A stretch of DNA of 64,000 nt from Thunnus maccoyii (Eukaryota; Chordata; Actinopteri; Scombriformes; Scombridae): positions 18,190,651-18,254,650 of the forward strand of contig NC_056548.1 of NCBI RefSeq assembly GCF_910596095.1, given 5' to 3'. Made by a program: the position numbers and the translations under genes. Positions 1 to 13,535 of the stretch are shown here, in pieces. Every line of letters begins with the position of its first letter. Within the stretch, counting starts at the first letter, position 1. The notes under the pieces were generated by a model, which made no database searches, had not been told where the DNA came from, and saw only the letters and a program-made list of their open reading frames with translations.

Positions 1-231
1 CACAGATAACACAACAATACAGCAATCTGAACTCACTCTCATTCACACTCAGTCCGTCACCCACACACTTATAGATCATAGACTCTCATCACACCCACAC
101 AAGCGCAGACAATCCACATGCTGTAACACACTCATTTGCATCTGTGCTTGCGTTCACAACAATCTAGTGAATCACCCGAGGCTACATAAAAACTGAAATG
201 TGTCGATAAGTTGCACTGAAAGGTGCATTAC

Positions 232-3200
232 CGTAAGCAGATGGACCAGGTCCTTGTTAGCGTCCAGCTTGGGTGGGATCTGCTGGAGCTGGATCAGCTC
301 GTTAATATGGCTGTAGAGTGCCTGGAGCTTCTGGACATTCACCTTGTTGTCCTCAACGTAGTCTGACATGGCCTCATTGACCGAAATCAGGTCTTTGAGG
401 TGGACGCCAAGGATAGGGATTTTAAAACCTGTACACCTGTTGTAAGCTTGTCTATAGTTGTCATAGTTTCTGCAGGAGGACAGCAGGTCTGTCATCTCAT
501 TCAGTACCTGAGGGGTAAAAAGGGCGGCTGTCACTTAATTCTCATAAGATAGTAAAATATCTTGTTCTTCCCTGTAATAATACACGTGATAAAATCTTTA
601 GCTTCAGCTCTTAAATCAGCTGGATCTTATGCCGCTAGTTGTCTGTTACCTTGGTGACCTCACTGGGCACATGTGAGGTGGTGTCCTTCAGTCTGGAGAT
701 GGAGCTGTGACAAAGCCCTCCCACCACCGCCATTAGTGTGTTGTAGTTGTGCATAAGATGTAGACACTGGTGGATGCACACAAAAAGCACACATATCAGT
801 CCATCCACGCACACACACATATAAACACGCACAATTAAACTTGTTCCAGGTAGCCCTGGTTATATAATGCACAACGCTGCAGTTACATAAGCCACTTATA
901 TTGTTGGTTTTTTCTTGCCGTGCGCTGATATCTCACTCTTTTTTGGAAGTGCTTTTCCCTCTCTTTTCAGTTCTCTAATTCATGCTGTCACTGGAGCATT
1001 ATGGTGTGAAATTCATTTCCACACCCATGGGTTTTGAGGTTGACAGCAGTGAGCAACAGCAGACTGGTGCATTAGTGTTACAGTGCAAGAGGTCCTCCAG
1101 GGTAAAAGCCCGTCTAACGGCTCCCTGAAGCCAGCACAACACTTCTCAGCAGGCTGCATGCAGCCTCACACTGGAGTGGTTTAACAAGCAAGGTCTTATC
1201 AGCGACTGCACTCACGAGTCATTCTTCTCTTTTCCACTTCCACAAACTCCTCAAAATCTAAGAGTGTTCCTCTTGATAACTCCATCAGCTTATATTCAGT
1301 TAATATTTTTCTATTGGTAAACTCTTTTGATACGCTAAAAGCCTGCAGCAGAGCTCTTGAGAATCATTACCAGCTCTCTGTGAATGTGCATTATGCAACT
1401 GACAATTAAGCAGCATCTATAGTGTTGCTCAGAATGTGACAATAGACTGTCATTAGTTGGATAAGGTGTGTGAACAATAGCACGTAGATGCAAGCAAAGA
1501 GGAAATGTGTCAAACACGGTTCCTTTTTTTTTTTTTTTTGGCTAAACATGGAACAGAAGTGTGAGAGTAGTAGTGTGGGGTTGATTTAACTACCTGTGCT
1601 ACGTGGATAAACTTGGTGAAAACCTCAGCTCTCAGCTGAGCTGTCGGCCTGCTCAGCACCATCAGCTGAACCCACTGGGAGATACCATTACACAGGGCGA
1701 TGGAACGCTCCATCACAGGGATGTCCTTCATGCAGCAGTTGCGAATATAATTCTGATAGTCTGCAAACTGGTGGTGGGAGCAGAGAGAGGAGGATAAATA
1801 GATGCACGGAAACTGTGAGGCATTTCCTTTGGTGGAGGAAATAACCTAATGGTTCTTCGAAGTTCATGAGGAAGCACGTCAAATAAACAAATCATCAATG
1901 TCCAAAAGATTTGAATGGTCTTTTATGTTGATATGAGTGTGTATACTCACTGATATCCTGCAAAAGGACTTAAACTCCAGGAAGGTGAGATGCTCAGCCA
2001 ACTCAATGGGCTCCAGGTGGTCAAAAAGAAGAGAGACTTTCCTCTTTTTACTGCTGTTAGCTTTGATCTTCTGGCTGGCCTTCCACGACCAGTCCCGCTC
2101 ATTTCTAAAGTATAACATGACCACATTCACTATTAGCAATGTAAAATGCTATGAGTGATATAGTATTAGTAAATTACTATTGCTTTAGACTTAAGTTTCA
2201 ACATGAATTTGTTTGTTGACAGCCATTATTCAAAGCTACATTTGAACACTATTTTGGATTTTAGTCAAGATCTTAACACTCAAAATGAGGACATATAGAG
2301 GCAACAGCACTGCATGAACCATTGACATATTGTTGAAAATATATTTCCCAAACTAGTTCGTAAATGTCTTGCCAATAAAGCTTTAAGTGGAACAAAAACA
2401 ATTCCAATACCTTCAATGAATTACATGTAAATTTTGCATAAAACAAGGCACAAAGCATTTTGATTTTTTTTCGATGTAACAGCACAGTCGTGAATTGTAC
2501 ATTGTGGATATGAAACTTTTACTAAATACTTTGTAGTCAGGTGTGACATATAGTCATTAAATGAATCACTGGAACAAGAAAACACAGAATATACATATAC
2601 TGTATATGTGATGTCAAACAGTGTGAAAAAAACAGTTTACTCTTACTTTGAAGCTACTTTAGAGGCTTCAAAGTTATTCTTCAAAGTTCTGTGTTCTTGA
2701 TCGTGACTGTTGAGTACTTTCCATGACCAAACTGAGAGTCATGTGTAGGCCTAATGTCTCAGTTGACAGCTGGTCAGAGATTAACACTTACATCCATTTG
2801 GTCTCTAGGAGAGAGCAGAGATGCTCCTGTCCCTGCTCTCTGATCAGCTCCCGGAACTGGTCCAAGCTGTCTGACAAGCTGTGGTGCAACCGGAACATCA
2901 CCCAGCATTCCTGGATCCAATGCCTGGAAATCAGAGATGAGACTATGTCAGTGATGTGAAACATACAGCTTAAGTTAGACTGTAAAACTATATAAATGTG
3001 TTAAACTGACTTGACGAGGTAGCATATCCTCTGGCACTCTGTTGGCTGCTCGTTGTCCATCGCTGTTTTAAATGTAATGACTTTAGATAAGGAACTGATG
3101 ACTGTTGACTGATAAGGGAGTCAGCTTGTCAGTAAATCTGCTGATCTACAATATTATCTAGCATAGTTATCTTTTAAGTAAAAAAAAAAAAAAAAGTGAA

Positions 3201-6200
3201 AATATGGTTGATTCGACTGCAGAGTTTCTTTTGTAGAAACAACTCATTAATAAAAGCCTCCAGCAACTAAACTAAAAGGCAAACAGAAGTGACATTTGGT
3301 AATGTGGGAGGAGGTGAGTGCATGAAGCAAAACTCTGATGAGCATCACTGAATGAATCATACTGGCACACAGAAGTAAGTGAATAATAAATATACTGTAG
3401 AACAACTGTTGATTAATATCCATGTGTTTCTGGCAGCACTCCGATCATGTTTTAATCAATGTTGTCAGCCCATAAAGTCTGATTCATTTATTATTACTTC
3501 AATTAGCACATGTTGACCACAGAACACTTTCCTGTGAATTTATATACAGTACACACAAAAGCACTTCCTTGTTTTATGAAGTGGCTTTTATAAATAGACT
3601 GACACTATGGCTCTCCATTGGCAGAAATCAGTTTCAAGAGATGCACATAAAAAGGCTGATTGCGTCATGGGAGCAGAAGAACTGCCCACGCAATCTCAAG
3701 GCCAGACTGTGATGAAGGCTGTTAATGGCCCCCGTCTCTTCCCCTAATCCTAACACACACACCGAATTTATTTGATGTATCCTTTTGGGTCTTGGGCTCA
3801 GAATGAGAGAGTTAAAAATAGCGGAGGGGCATTCGGCGTTGTGTGCGCTCTGACGTTGGTTTGTGAGAGCAGGGGCCTCTTTAAGCAATAGAGAGTCTGT
3901 GTTTATATATAGTTGAAGAGGACTTGTATGTGAAAGAGGCAGAGGTAATTAACACCTGAAACCCCAAGGCTGCTTGCCAGGCCAGTAAGGTCCTCTGAGA
4001 GGCTTCATGACGCCACCGCTGTTTCCTGAATGGAAGCCTAGATTACAGGCCCTCCACTCAAGTCACAAGACACTACAAAAACCATGTTTTTTTCTAGCTG
4101 TGAAGAGGAGAAAATGAAAGAGATGGAATCAAACATTTTGAAAGAGAGCAGATACATGATGGTGATAGACTCCCTGTTATCGAATGCATGATACACCGGG
4201 CCTAGATTGAAGGAAATGTACAGCTAAAAATGGCAGAGATGGAGACAGAGATGTAAAGGGTCTACAGCAACTGACAGCAGGAGTAAACACGACACATGCC
4301 ACATTTAACACGGACAGCTACAGGCTGCATTGTAAGCCAAGTACGAGCTTGATTGCCCGTTGCTGTTGACAACCAAACGAAAGCAGCACACAGCAGATCC
4401 AGTGATCTGAACCCATGTTACAGTGCACTGGCCAATTGTAAGCACCAATTGGCTAATGCATTTTTGAATCATCTGGCTGTATAATAGTTTTATGCTGGAC
4501 TATTGAAGGATATAGAGTGATGAGTTTATCTAGCAGATCACTGGAGGAGATGAGGAGACGGTGCATGGTCAGGGTGATGTTCAACAAGTGGCTGCTCCCA
4601 CATACACAACCATCCGAGTCTGCAAGACAAAAACAGACATATTGAGTGTACCATAATTTCTACAAAGCTGAGCGACATCGCCTATTACAAGACAACATGT
4701 CATGCCCTTAAAATAAAACTTGCACCAGTTACGTGGGGTTTCACTCGTATAAGTGGTATCGGCAATGTTTTCTCATACCATCCCCTCATAGGGTCAGTTA
4801 TAGTCATCTGTAAGGCTCAATGGAAGTGTGTAGCATGTTTTATGGACATACTCTTCTTCTTTAGTTAAAAGTGAAAACTGGAAAGACATCTTTTAAATTT
4901 AGTAAGAAAAGTAAAAGATGAAAGAAAAAAGTAAGTTTAAAGATCCCCTTCAGACATGTATTAGGACATATAAAACTACTCTGCTTGGAAATAATGTGTC
5001 TGATATGGTTTTTCCACAAAAAAAAGTATAATTACCACTTTAAAATCCCTAAAATGGCATTCACTCCTTCTCCCTCATTGAAATTTACAGTCTAAAAAAA
5101 ATTACAATCTATAAATATGCAAATATATTTTATTTCAGATGTTAAACTGCTGGACACAAGATTCACTGTAAAGTCCATTCTCAGTGTTTGATGGACAAAC
5201 TGTTCTTCACAAATACTCTAATGATTATGTACATAGTGCTTCATATACAGTGAGCTGAGAAGGAGAAGAAGAGTAAAGAAAGAAGATATAATAGTTTAAA
5301 AACCTCAGTGGTGTCTTTGCAAACCATAACGTAGATATGTCCAATAATAGAGAGGAGTAGGTTAACCAGGTGAAACACCAACTGTATACACTCATAATAT
5401 CCACCAACCCCATCTCTGCAAATCTGCCTTTTCCTCCGAGTGTGTGAACCTCTGCGGCTTGATTGTCTCACTACCTTAGTCGCTTCCTTTTTCCTTGCAT
5501 ATATATCACTTCCTTTCTTTGTGACCAGTGCACCTTTCCTTATCTTGGTTGTCTGGGTCTACACTAGTACAACTGACACCTTGAGACCCACAGAGCGAGG
5601 AACTTTCATGTCAGCTTCTTTAGGAAAAAGAACTACAATACAAGTGTAACAAAATATTACATAACGTCACAACGCCAGCTCTGAGTTGAAATTGCAGAAA
5701 ACGCATTTTTCTACCTACTTACGTGAAGTAACACAACGTTTATCTTCTGTAAGACTTAAAACACTGCTGCATGAGGTGAATTAGTGGTTGACATAAAGAG
5801 GAAGATTGACTGCATGTTTGGATATATGATTTATATATACCAAGGGAAATTTTAGGCTGTGTACCTCTTCCTTCTACAGCCACAGACAAACTGTAGAGAA
5901 TGAACACTGAAGAGACTATTGTTCAGTGTTCACACATTGTTCAGTTCACACACATGAAGTACGTGGATGAATTCTGAAGTCTTGTTCCCCTTTAAGGTTT
6001 CTTAACACTATCAAGGACATCAGGCGTCTGTGGACCCACTTTTAAACCATATCACCTTGGAAATATCTCAGATGCCATGGCAACATGTTTTCTAATCTTT
6101 GTTATCTGTAAGCAACTGGCCACTCCAGCCGCAGCTGACTAATCCAGCCCTCATATCCTGCATGGGGTGTGTTTCTGTTTGTAACACGCAGCCAACTAAA

Positions 6201-9200
6201 CCCAGCGAATGTCAATGATCTCACCGGTTAAGTCAATAAGAGAGTAAAAGAGACAAGTGAAACAATATGTGGTATATTCAAAATGACACAGCTGGTAAAG
6301 TATTAAAGCTTCTGTTTGGTTACAACACATTTATACAAAGCATTTCTTCTTAAACCCAGTTATTAGCCTGTTTTTACTTTAATTATCAATCTACACTCAT
6401 GTTTTAGTTCACATTATGGTTACAGTTACAGTGTGAATCAGCCAAAGTGAGACCTATGGCAAATGCACAACAGGAAGTCATGACTCTCCATCAGGTAAAC
6501 AATTGCTCAATCCTTTTTTTCACAACTTTCCAACCACTAACCCTCCCTGTGCCGGGTTAATTGCCGGAGGAAATCCTCTCTGGACTGTCTGTTACTGACT
6601 GGAAAATTAGGAAAGCTGCTGCCTGCTGCACTGTAACTGTACAGTACTGTATGATGATAAACATGGCTGAGGGCACGCAGCACCTGGCTTACTTCTGAGG
6701 TTATCTCAGACATTCATCAGCCGTTCCAAATATGCGTGTCGCTTTTCCTTGTTTTGACAGAGGCTATCAGACTGGTTGGTCCCTTTGTTTTAGAGGAATC
6801 CAAGTCAGATACAGGATGATGGTTATCGCTCCGTACTCAAAACAAACTTCTCCATAATAACTCAAGACTCACTGTAACTTTATGATTAACACTGTTTGCA
6901 TCCACACTTTAAAGCAGTGATACTTCTGCACTTGCCAGGGGACACATGGGCTCAACTAATTTGATTTACAATTTGATTTAAAAAATAAATAGATAAATAA
7001 ATGTTATATATATTCATAGTGTTAGCTGACTCCACATGCCAAGTCAGCTAAACACTAACACTGCATGACTAAGAGTGCATGAAAACTACTAGCAAGTGAG
7101 GAGAGGTGTTGAAACAGCTAAAATAATGTATAGACCTACTTTTATATGTAATGGATATGGTTAAAATAGAAGACTAAATGTAATGGATATTCAGTTAAAA
7201 TAGTTAGCTTAAGGTAATGGATAAAATGGTTTGCTAAAAGTAATGAATAAACTATTGAAATAGTTAGCTAAAAGTATTGAATAAATTGTTGAAATAGTTA
7301 GATAAAAGTAATGAATAATCTATCGAAACTGTTAGCTAAAAGTATTGAATAAACTGCTGAAATAATTACCGAAACGTAATAAATAATCTGTTGAAACAGC
7401 TAAAAGTAATAAACTGTTGAATAAACTGTTGAAACTATTAGATAAAAGCAATGAATAAACTGTTACAATAGTTAACAAGTAATTGTTGAAGTAGCTAAAA
7501 GGAATGGATAAATGGATTAATAGTTAGCTTCAAGTGATGGATAAATGATCAAACCTTCTGGCTTTTAGCTGCCACTCCAAGTAGCCTAGTAGTGTATACC
7601 ATCCACGCTTATATCTTAAATAGTTAAATAACAGTTTAAAATCCATTCAAATGAGCACATTTGTACATGACAGGTGAAGGCGTACTTGAGTTTGTCTCAC
7701 AGGGCTGTCAGTGTCCATCTCACAAAAAGCTCTAGCTGCCTTAGAGGCTGGGGGCTTTCTATAAGGTCAAAAGAAAAACTTACATTCTCACTGTAAGACA
7801 CTACATTTAGAAGCATTTTGCTATCTACAACTTACATAGGCCTACTGCTTTACAGATAGCTTACAGATTTCATATCTCATAAAAATTAAAAACTGTATTT
7901 ACAAACTAAATGTAACCTGTAACATACAAGAAACTGTATATGAATTAGGTTGGCACTGGGCACATTGTGACTGTGCAGTGCAGTCCAGTGTGGTCTAGGG
8001 AGAAGGATGACGTCAACAGCTATTGATCCACACCTCATAGTGCTCTGCATTTCAAAGGCTGGTCAGCATCTGAGGACCACTGTTTGGGGAGCTGACCTTT
8101 CGGCGCAGCCAGGCTTGAAGCTGCCATCAGGTAATCCTTCAAATAGCTCTTACGTGCACTCTCACATTTGAAAAGGTGGCAGGACTCATGGACCTTGGGG
8201 GTTCGCCTGTGATGTGGGCCAGGAGGAGCTAGACTGTGCTCCATTTTATCAGGAGAAGCCATTCAAGGAAAACCCCAGTCGTGACATACTGTACTGTTAT
8301 GACTGTGAGATACCATCTGGAGCATGTGGACAGTGATCTCATATTTTGCATAGTGAAACTAAAATTGCTTTTTTAAACCAAGTGTTCAGAGCACTGTATG
8401 ATATTGATTGCATTACATGAATCTTTAGCTCTTCTCCTGGTGAATTCTATTCCCTTCATTTCATCACGATGACTCGTACATCTGAAATGAGCGGCAGGCT
8501 GTCATTACTGCCCAGTCCTATCTCTCTACTGATAAATGTAGTTATGGGATGTCATTTTATGTGCAGCCCATTGTAACACCTCTCCATTGCTCCATTTGTG
8601 TAACCAGGCAACTGCAATTTGAAAGCTTCTCTCTTCAGAGACGCAATCACCATAACTCTGAGAGCACTCCAGACAACTTGATGAAGCCAATGATCTTTGC
8701 TTGATTGATCCAACTACAGCCTACTCAATCACTGCTGTCCTTTTTTTCTTAAAAAAAAAAAAAAAAAAACACCCTCCACCATATGGCAACATTATTACAT
8801 CTTGCAGGCAGTGAAATAGTACTGCATTAATTGACATATTCAAGCAATCCTCAAAGAAATCCTCCACATTTTTAAATCACATGAAGCAAAAACACAAAAC
8901 CAGAGTGGCAAGCATCAGTGGGATTGATTTCATCTTTAAATCATAAAATCCTACATTAAACAAAAACAAATGCAGCTACTGCAGTAAGAAAATCCATTTC
9001 ACCTTCAAATGCAAAGCTCCTTTTGTTAAGAGGCCTGTCCAAACTAGCCAGAGATTTGTAGGAAAATACCATGAAAAGGATGGAAAAATCAGAGACTTCT
9101 AAAGAATTACAATAGAAAGATGTGATCTTACATAAACCACCGTTTGGCTTTTCCATGTGGGTTTATAATCTTATCGGTTCCCAGTGACAGACTAGCAGCA

Positions 9201-10158
9201 CAAGTCTGTTTAAAAAAAAAAACGTTTCAACGTGCTGCATTCAATTCAAACTTCTGTGCTCCTACTGTGTACTTCAGTATTTCAACTCTGGTGCCAAGGC
9301 AGGTCAGCGTGGACTTACCGAAGACCTGCACACAGGCCTGGACGAGCTCCTCCCAGCTCGCCCCTTTGGTGAGGGGTCCCAGGGACATCATGGATTTACC
9401 CGGGGCGGTCTGGGCCGGGCTGGGTTTGTGGAACCTGTGAGGACGGCCTGGAGGAGAAACTCTAGACCTGGGGCTGCACACCAACAAAAAGAAGAGTGAG
9501 GGGGAGGAGGGAGGGACAGAAGGGCTTGTGATAATGAAAGTGTTTTTCTCAATTGTGTGTGTGTGAAGATTTATCTTTTATATTTGCTCTCGTGTTTCAG
9601 GCCATTATCTTAAGAGACAACATATTATATTTATTACACGTATCAATGGATTTGTTAAATAATCATAAAAAAAGTAGAGCTATTGTTTGAATTCAAGAAA
9701 CCACCCTGGGATTTTGCTATTCATTGTTCTCATTTCCTTCCTTTAACTTGGGGAAATACCGGTTGATTGCGGACATCCAGTTTATTCTGTTGAATGACCA
9801 GTAAACAATTTGTTTTAAAAATATGCAGGTAGGTGTAGCAGCTTAGAAAGTAACAACAAATCAGGTTAAGGAGCCTATTACACTTGTGTGTAAAATAGCA
9901 CCAGTTTTGATTTACTCACCGTTTTGGCACGAATTCAGACAAACATCTGCTTATTTACCTCTAAGTATGAAACAACATAACTCTGACAAATGAAATAATC
10001 ATGTTACTGTTCTAATTATGCGCACGTTTACTAAAATCACACCAAAAACTCCCCAGTAAAAATCCGTGAAGAGATTGTCTGACTTACGCATCTTCCTTTC
10101 CCTTTTCGTCCGTCGCTACACTTTCGTTTTGGCTGTTTTCTTTTGATTGACATCCCAT
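232..10158 (-). CDS. rasgrp1: rasgrp1, Ras guanyl-releasing protein 1 (5' half, partial)
   Basis: Guanine nucleotide exchange factor that loads GTP on Ras downstream of diacylglycerol and calcium at membranes. Nine coding exons on the minus strand: 10158-10088, 9473-9319, 4619-4514, 3073-3011, 2923-2792, 2104-1951, 1767-1594, 766-650, 507-232. They sum to 1248 nt (416 codons) with matching phases at every junction. The REM (Ras exchanger motif) domain spans about residues 45-165 and the CDC25-type RasGEF domain runs from about 200 to the last visible residue, with hallmarks [31 protein letters not shown] and [15 protein letters not shown]. The EF-hand, C1 and C-terminal coiled-coil exons would lie left of position 1. 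From memory the sequence is closer to RASGRP1 than RASGRP3, and neighbours exd1, dll4 and chac1 agree. The start ATG at 10158 is one of three in-frame ATGs (others at 10200 and 10224). One intron is AT-AC (separate entry). Confidence 0.88.
3074..4513 (-). other. rasgrp1: U12-type AT-AC intron of rasgrp1
   Basis: No GT donor in the correct phase follows the exon at 4619-4514. On the minus strand the intron instead begins ATATCCTTC, the classic minor-spliceosome AT-AC donor, and ends in AC at 3075-3074. A branch-site-like TTCCTTATC lies at 3094-3086, about 14 nt before the 3' end, the short spacing typical of U12 introns. Splicing at these sites restores an unbroken frame ([12 protein letters not shown]) that aligns with the REM-domain sequence of mammalian RASGRP1 as I recall it. 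The alternative AG acceptor at 3065-3063 gives a shorter exon with no matching donor phase. The splice reading comes from the sequence; minor-spliceosome use is inferred. Confidence 0.85.
4620..9318 (-). other. Large rasgrp1 intron, no gene seen inside
   Basis: A 4.7-kb intron between the exon ending in VFG (9319) and the next exon (4619). It is AT-rich, holds the degenerate 34-bp minisatellite and an A-run near 8751-8769, and shows no open frame with coding character. Short ORFs here lack splice or family support. Confidence 0.7.
7146..7550. repeat. Degenerate ~34-bp minisatellite
   Basis: About a dozen diverged tandem copies of a unit resembling GTTAGCTAAAAGTAATGAAT followed by AAACTGTTGAAATA. 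Two neighbouring copies near 7254-7320 are each close to 34 bp and differ at only a few bases; outer copies are shorter or more diverged. It lies inside the large rasgrp1 intron. Confidence 0.75.
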
Positions 10159-10420
10159 GGCGAGATATTGGGCGACGAGCGGCTGAACTAGGCTGTCCAT
10201 CTGTGTTCTCCTCGATGGGAGCATTTCATCGCTCTGCTTGGCTCAGTGCGCCTCCGCGGTCTCAGCAGCATTGTGCTGACTCGTCAATGAACATTACACA
10301 ATTAAGATTCACCCAGTTTGTCCGTGAGTGGGCGGCCGCGCTGCCGGGCTTGTCACTCACTGAGAGTGGGCTAAGTACTTCACCAGTCGTCACCACTTGC
10401 TTCACAAGTCATGTTCCTAC
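10159..10420 (-). promoter_or_regulatory. rasgrp1 5' UTR and promoter region
   Basis: Sequence directly upstream of the rasgrp1 start has more CpG and GC than its surroundings, including a GGCGGCCGCG block near 10331. Two extra in-frame ATGs at 10200 and 10224 lie upstream of the chosen start, with no stop between them and 10158, so the N terminus could be extended by 14 or 22 residues. The start at 10158 gives an N terminus Met-Gly-Cys. No TATA box is evident. Promoter extent is inferred from position only. Confidence 0.4.
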
Positions 10421-13400
10421 AGGTTTATACTCTACAACTGTGATCAGGAATGTAGTTTGGTCGGTGTCTCTCTTGAGGAGGGAAAATCCAACATTTTACT
10501 ATTACCTCACTCACTTTGAAATTGTAATAAGGATTATTAATTTGATCACATTTCTGCCTCCCAACTCGAGACTCCACACCCACACCCTTATGCTGTCCCG
10601 TATCAAATCATATTCACCCAAAAAAAAAAAAAAAAAATCTCATTAGATTCACTCAAAACCATGCAGGGTCTCTTGGGGGTGCAGAACTGTGAGATGTGAT
10701 TCCCCCTGTAGTTTATTTTTTTCTGTTCAGTCTGCAGAACAGGAAAAGGGTGGACCTTCCTCTAAAGATGTAGGTTCCATTATGAGAGATAAACCGTACC
10801 ATAGGTGGTCCACATAGGATGTTTTCTTAAGTCTTTGAACTCCTTTATGGAGTCTGCTGACTCTTGTTATACTTTTCCAGGTGGTGAACAGAGACATCAG
10901 ACATCATACCAGTGAATAACAAGAGGTTGGTTAACATTGGATTCCAAGTGAGACATTCAAGGGCCATAAAACTGTGCTGATTTACAGATTATAAATCTAC
11001 TACCTACTATAGAACTACTGAATAAAACTGTGACTCAAAACATAACTGGTGTGTTTCCCTAAGGAAGGAAAGACACCCAAACACATCTAAGTTTTAAAAT
11101 AATATTCTTTAATGAAATTAAGAAATTGAGAATATTTTTCGTACTCTTTTCTTTTTTAGATTCACTCTCCTCCACAAAAATCTCTCCTCAATTCAGCCTG
11201 CAATAGATGTAAACATCATTACATGTAATATAACTGGAACTGCAATTAATCACAGCTTTTATTTGGCCATTAAACATAGAATTTAACCAAAAGGAAATTT
11301 TGCGAAATTAGCTCTGGAGCTTTGCGTATGCCCTTTTCCATTTTTCTACTAATTCTAACTGAGTATAACCTCAGGAGGAGCAATACCCACCGTAGGCCAA
11401 AGCATATAAGGTGCATACACTTTGAGATAAAATCCCATAGTGAACTCCCTTTGGTTAGGTGTTGGCCACACAGTTTGGATTCATGTATTTCCAGGCAGAG
11501 TGAAGTCATGAGAACCTGTATTAACAGCTGTCTAGTTCTGATAAGATAATATGTCTGTTCCCTTTTCTGTCGCTGCTGTTATCAGGCTTGACAGTGATGC
11601 CTTAAGCCTGCCCCCATGTGGCTACAGGCACATCTAAATCTGAGATCATATTTTTTGTCATGACATTAAGCCCCAGCCCAATAGGTTCACAGAAATCTAC
11701 TGCTGAAGTCGAAATAAAGATTGCCACATTTCATATGAGATTTCCAAAAATAAGCAGCATTAGCACTTGGGGTTTGTGCTACCTTTGACCATTGCCTCTT
11801 GTGACCAGTGAGTTTCCACCCCACCTTTAACCAACAATAAAGTCCTGATAAGGAAATTTAAATGTAGACAAGGACAAAAGGACATGTACTTCTGCTCGAG
11901 GAGTGAGTTGATTAAACTTATTCTAATCCTGTTAAACTTATCTCTCTTATACAATAACACTGTGTAGATCCTATCCAGCATTTTGTACAGACCTCATGCA
12001 AAGTTACCAAAGTCAACCGTCTCTGTGTGAGGGTTTTAACTAATGTCGTTATTCTAATTCTCATTATTTAACATATTATTCTCTAAATCATTGTCTTTAC
12101 TTAGGGATGTACTGCAGGCATACACACACACAGAGCACTGACAACACCCTACAGGCTCACAAATAAGCATACATACAGACATACTGTATATATGGTTGGA
12201 TAATGCTCACAGTTGTGGATCACAGTTAATTGTCATTTTATGCAGATTTTTATCATCAGATGAATGCTGTCAGAAAATTGTCAGACTTTCAAATTCTTGT
12301 TAAGAGTGAAAGACCTGGGGCTGAAGCCACGCCAGTAGATATTTTGAGTTATTTACTGACCACCTGGGAACATACTGGCCTTTGGCCACAATACCATGAT
12401 AGCTAATATGGACATTTTCAGCATATAGAAATAAAGCAACTTGCTAGAAACCAGTAAAATTAGGCTACTGTTTACAGGTGAATCTACATGCAACAATCAT
12501 TTTTGCATTTCCAAAACTTTACTTTCTACTATATGTCACCTTTGATAGATGTCAGCCCTGGGTAGTTTCCCTTAGCTCGTGGGAAAATGAACATTCTCCA
12601 TCCATTACTTCTGCAATTCGTACAGTTTAAGGAACAAAAACAACACATGACACACCCATGCCCACACATCTCACTGATGACGTCGCTCAGAAACAGCCTA
12701 CATCCATGCTATAAACACATTCTTTGTAATTTATTATTCAACTTAATTATCAATATAAGTACACATGCATACACACAATGAGCAAACTGATCATATCAAG
12801 GATACTACCTGGGTGAAAAACACAAATTGGAAAAGTTAAAATAATTCATTAGGCCTATGTGCATAACAACCAGCGGATCCTCCCACAACACAACTCTCTT
12901 TAATTTACATAACACTACATACAAAACATATGATATACTCCGTTATATGTAGAGCGAAAAAACAAACAAACAAGGAAATGACATAAAATGAAAATAAAAC
13001 ATTATGTGCATAGCAACCAGAGGCCTAGACTAGTTAGCTTTAGCATATCTAATTAGACTAGTATTAGCATCTTGGCTAAATATTTTTGGGGGAAATATAT
13101 TGCTCAAAGGACAAAAGAAATGCATTTTACTGTGTGCAATTTCTGTTTTCAAATCTGGCCAGTTAAGCCTGTAAAATGTTTATGGGGTTACCTGGGTTTT
13201 GGTTATCTATGGAGTTGGGAGGGTGTGACAACTATGGTGTGAACTCTGCGGCTTCACTGTGAGGACGGAACTACTGCAGTGCTGTTGCGTTAGCTGATGT
13301 TAGCTGGTGATGGTCAGTGAATAACTTCTAAACCTAGGCTGGCTATAGTTTAACAAAGCCTCGTTTTCTATTTCTACACATTTTAAATGCTGAAAATGCG

Positions 13401-13530
13401 ACATGTCGGTGTCGCGGGAGACTTTGAAATTGATACGTTTGTTTGACAGGGCTGCTATGCGTAAATTAATGTCATTACTTTGTCAATAAGTGATAAGTAA
13501 CGGTAATTGATGACTTTTTGAGTAACTGTC
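10421..13530. other. Intergenic, no gene recognised
   Basis: AT-rich spacer between the divergent rasgrp1 promoter and the LINE relic. It contains an A-run at 10620-10637 and two similar 17-base pieces (TATGTGCATARCAACCAG) near 12856 and 13003. The open frames here (for example 10143-10646) have no splice support, and the first is antisense to rasgrp1 exon 1. Confidence 0.6.
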
Positions 13531-13535
13531 CAAAG

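Noticed and set aside
4492..4513. GT donor alternative (ATA|GTCCAGC) for the rasgrp1 exon ending at 4514
   Set aside because: It gives the wrong phase for the next exon and a weak donor; the AT-AC solution restores both frame and family sequence.
10143..10646. 167-aa plus-strand open frame
   Set aside because: It runs antisense through rasgrp1 exon 1 and its promoter and ends in a poly-A run; no family resemblance.
12856..13022. Two similar TATGTGCATARCAACCAG pieces
   Set aside because: Too short and flanked by unrelated sequence; no terminal repeats or target duplications seen to call an element.
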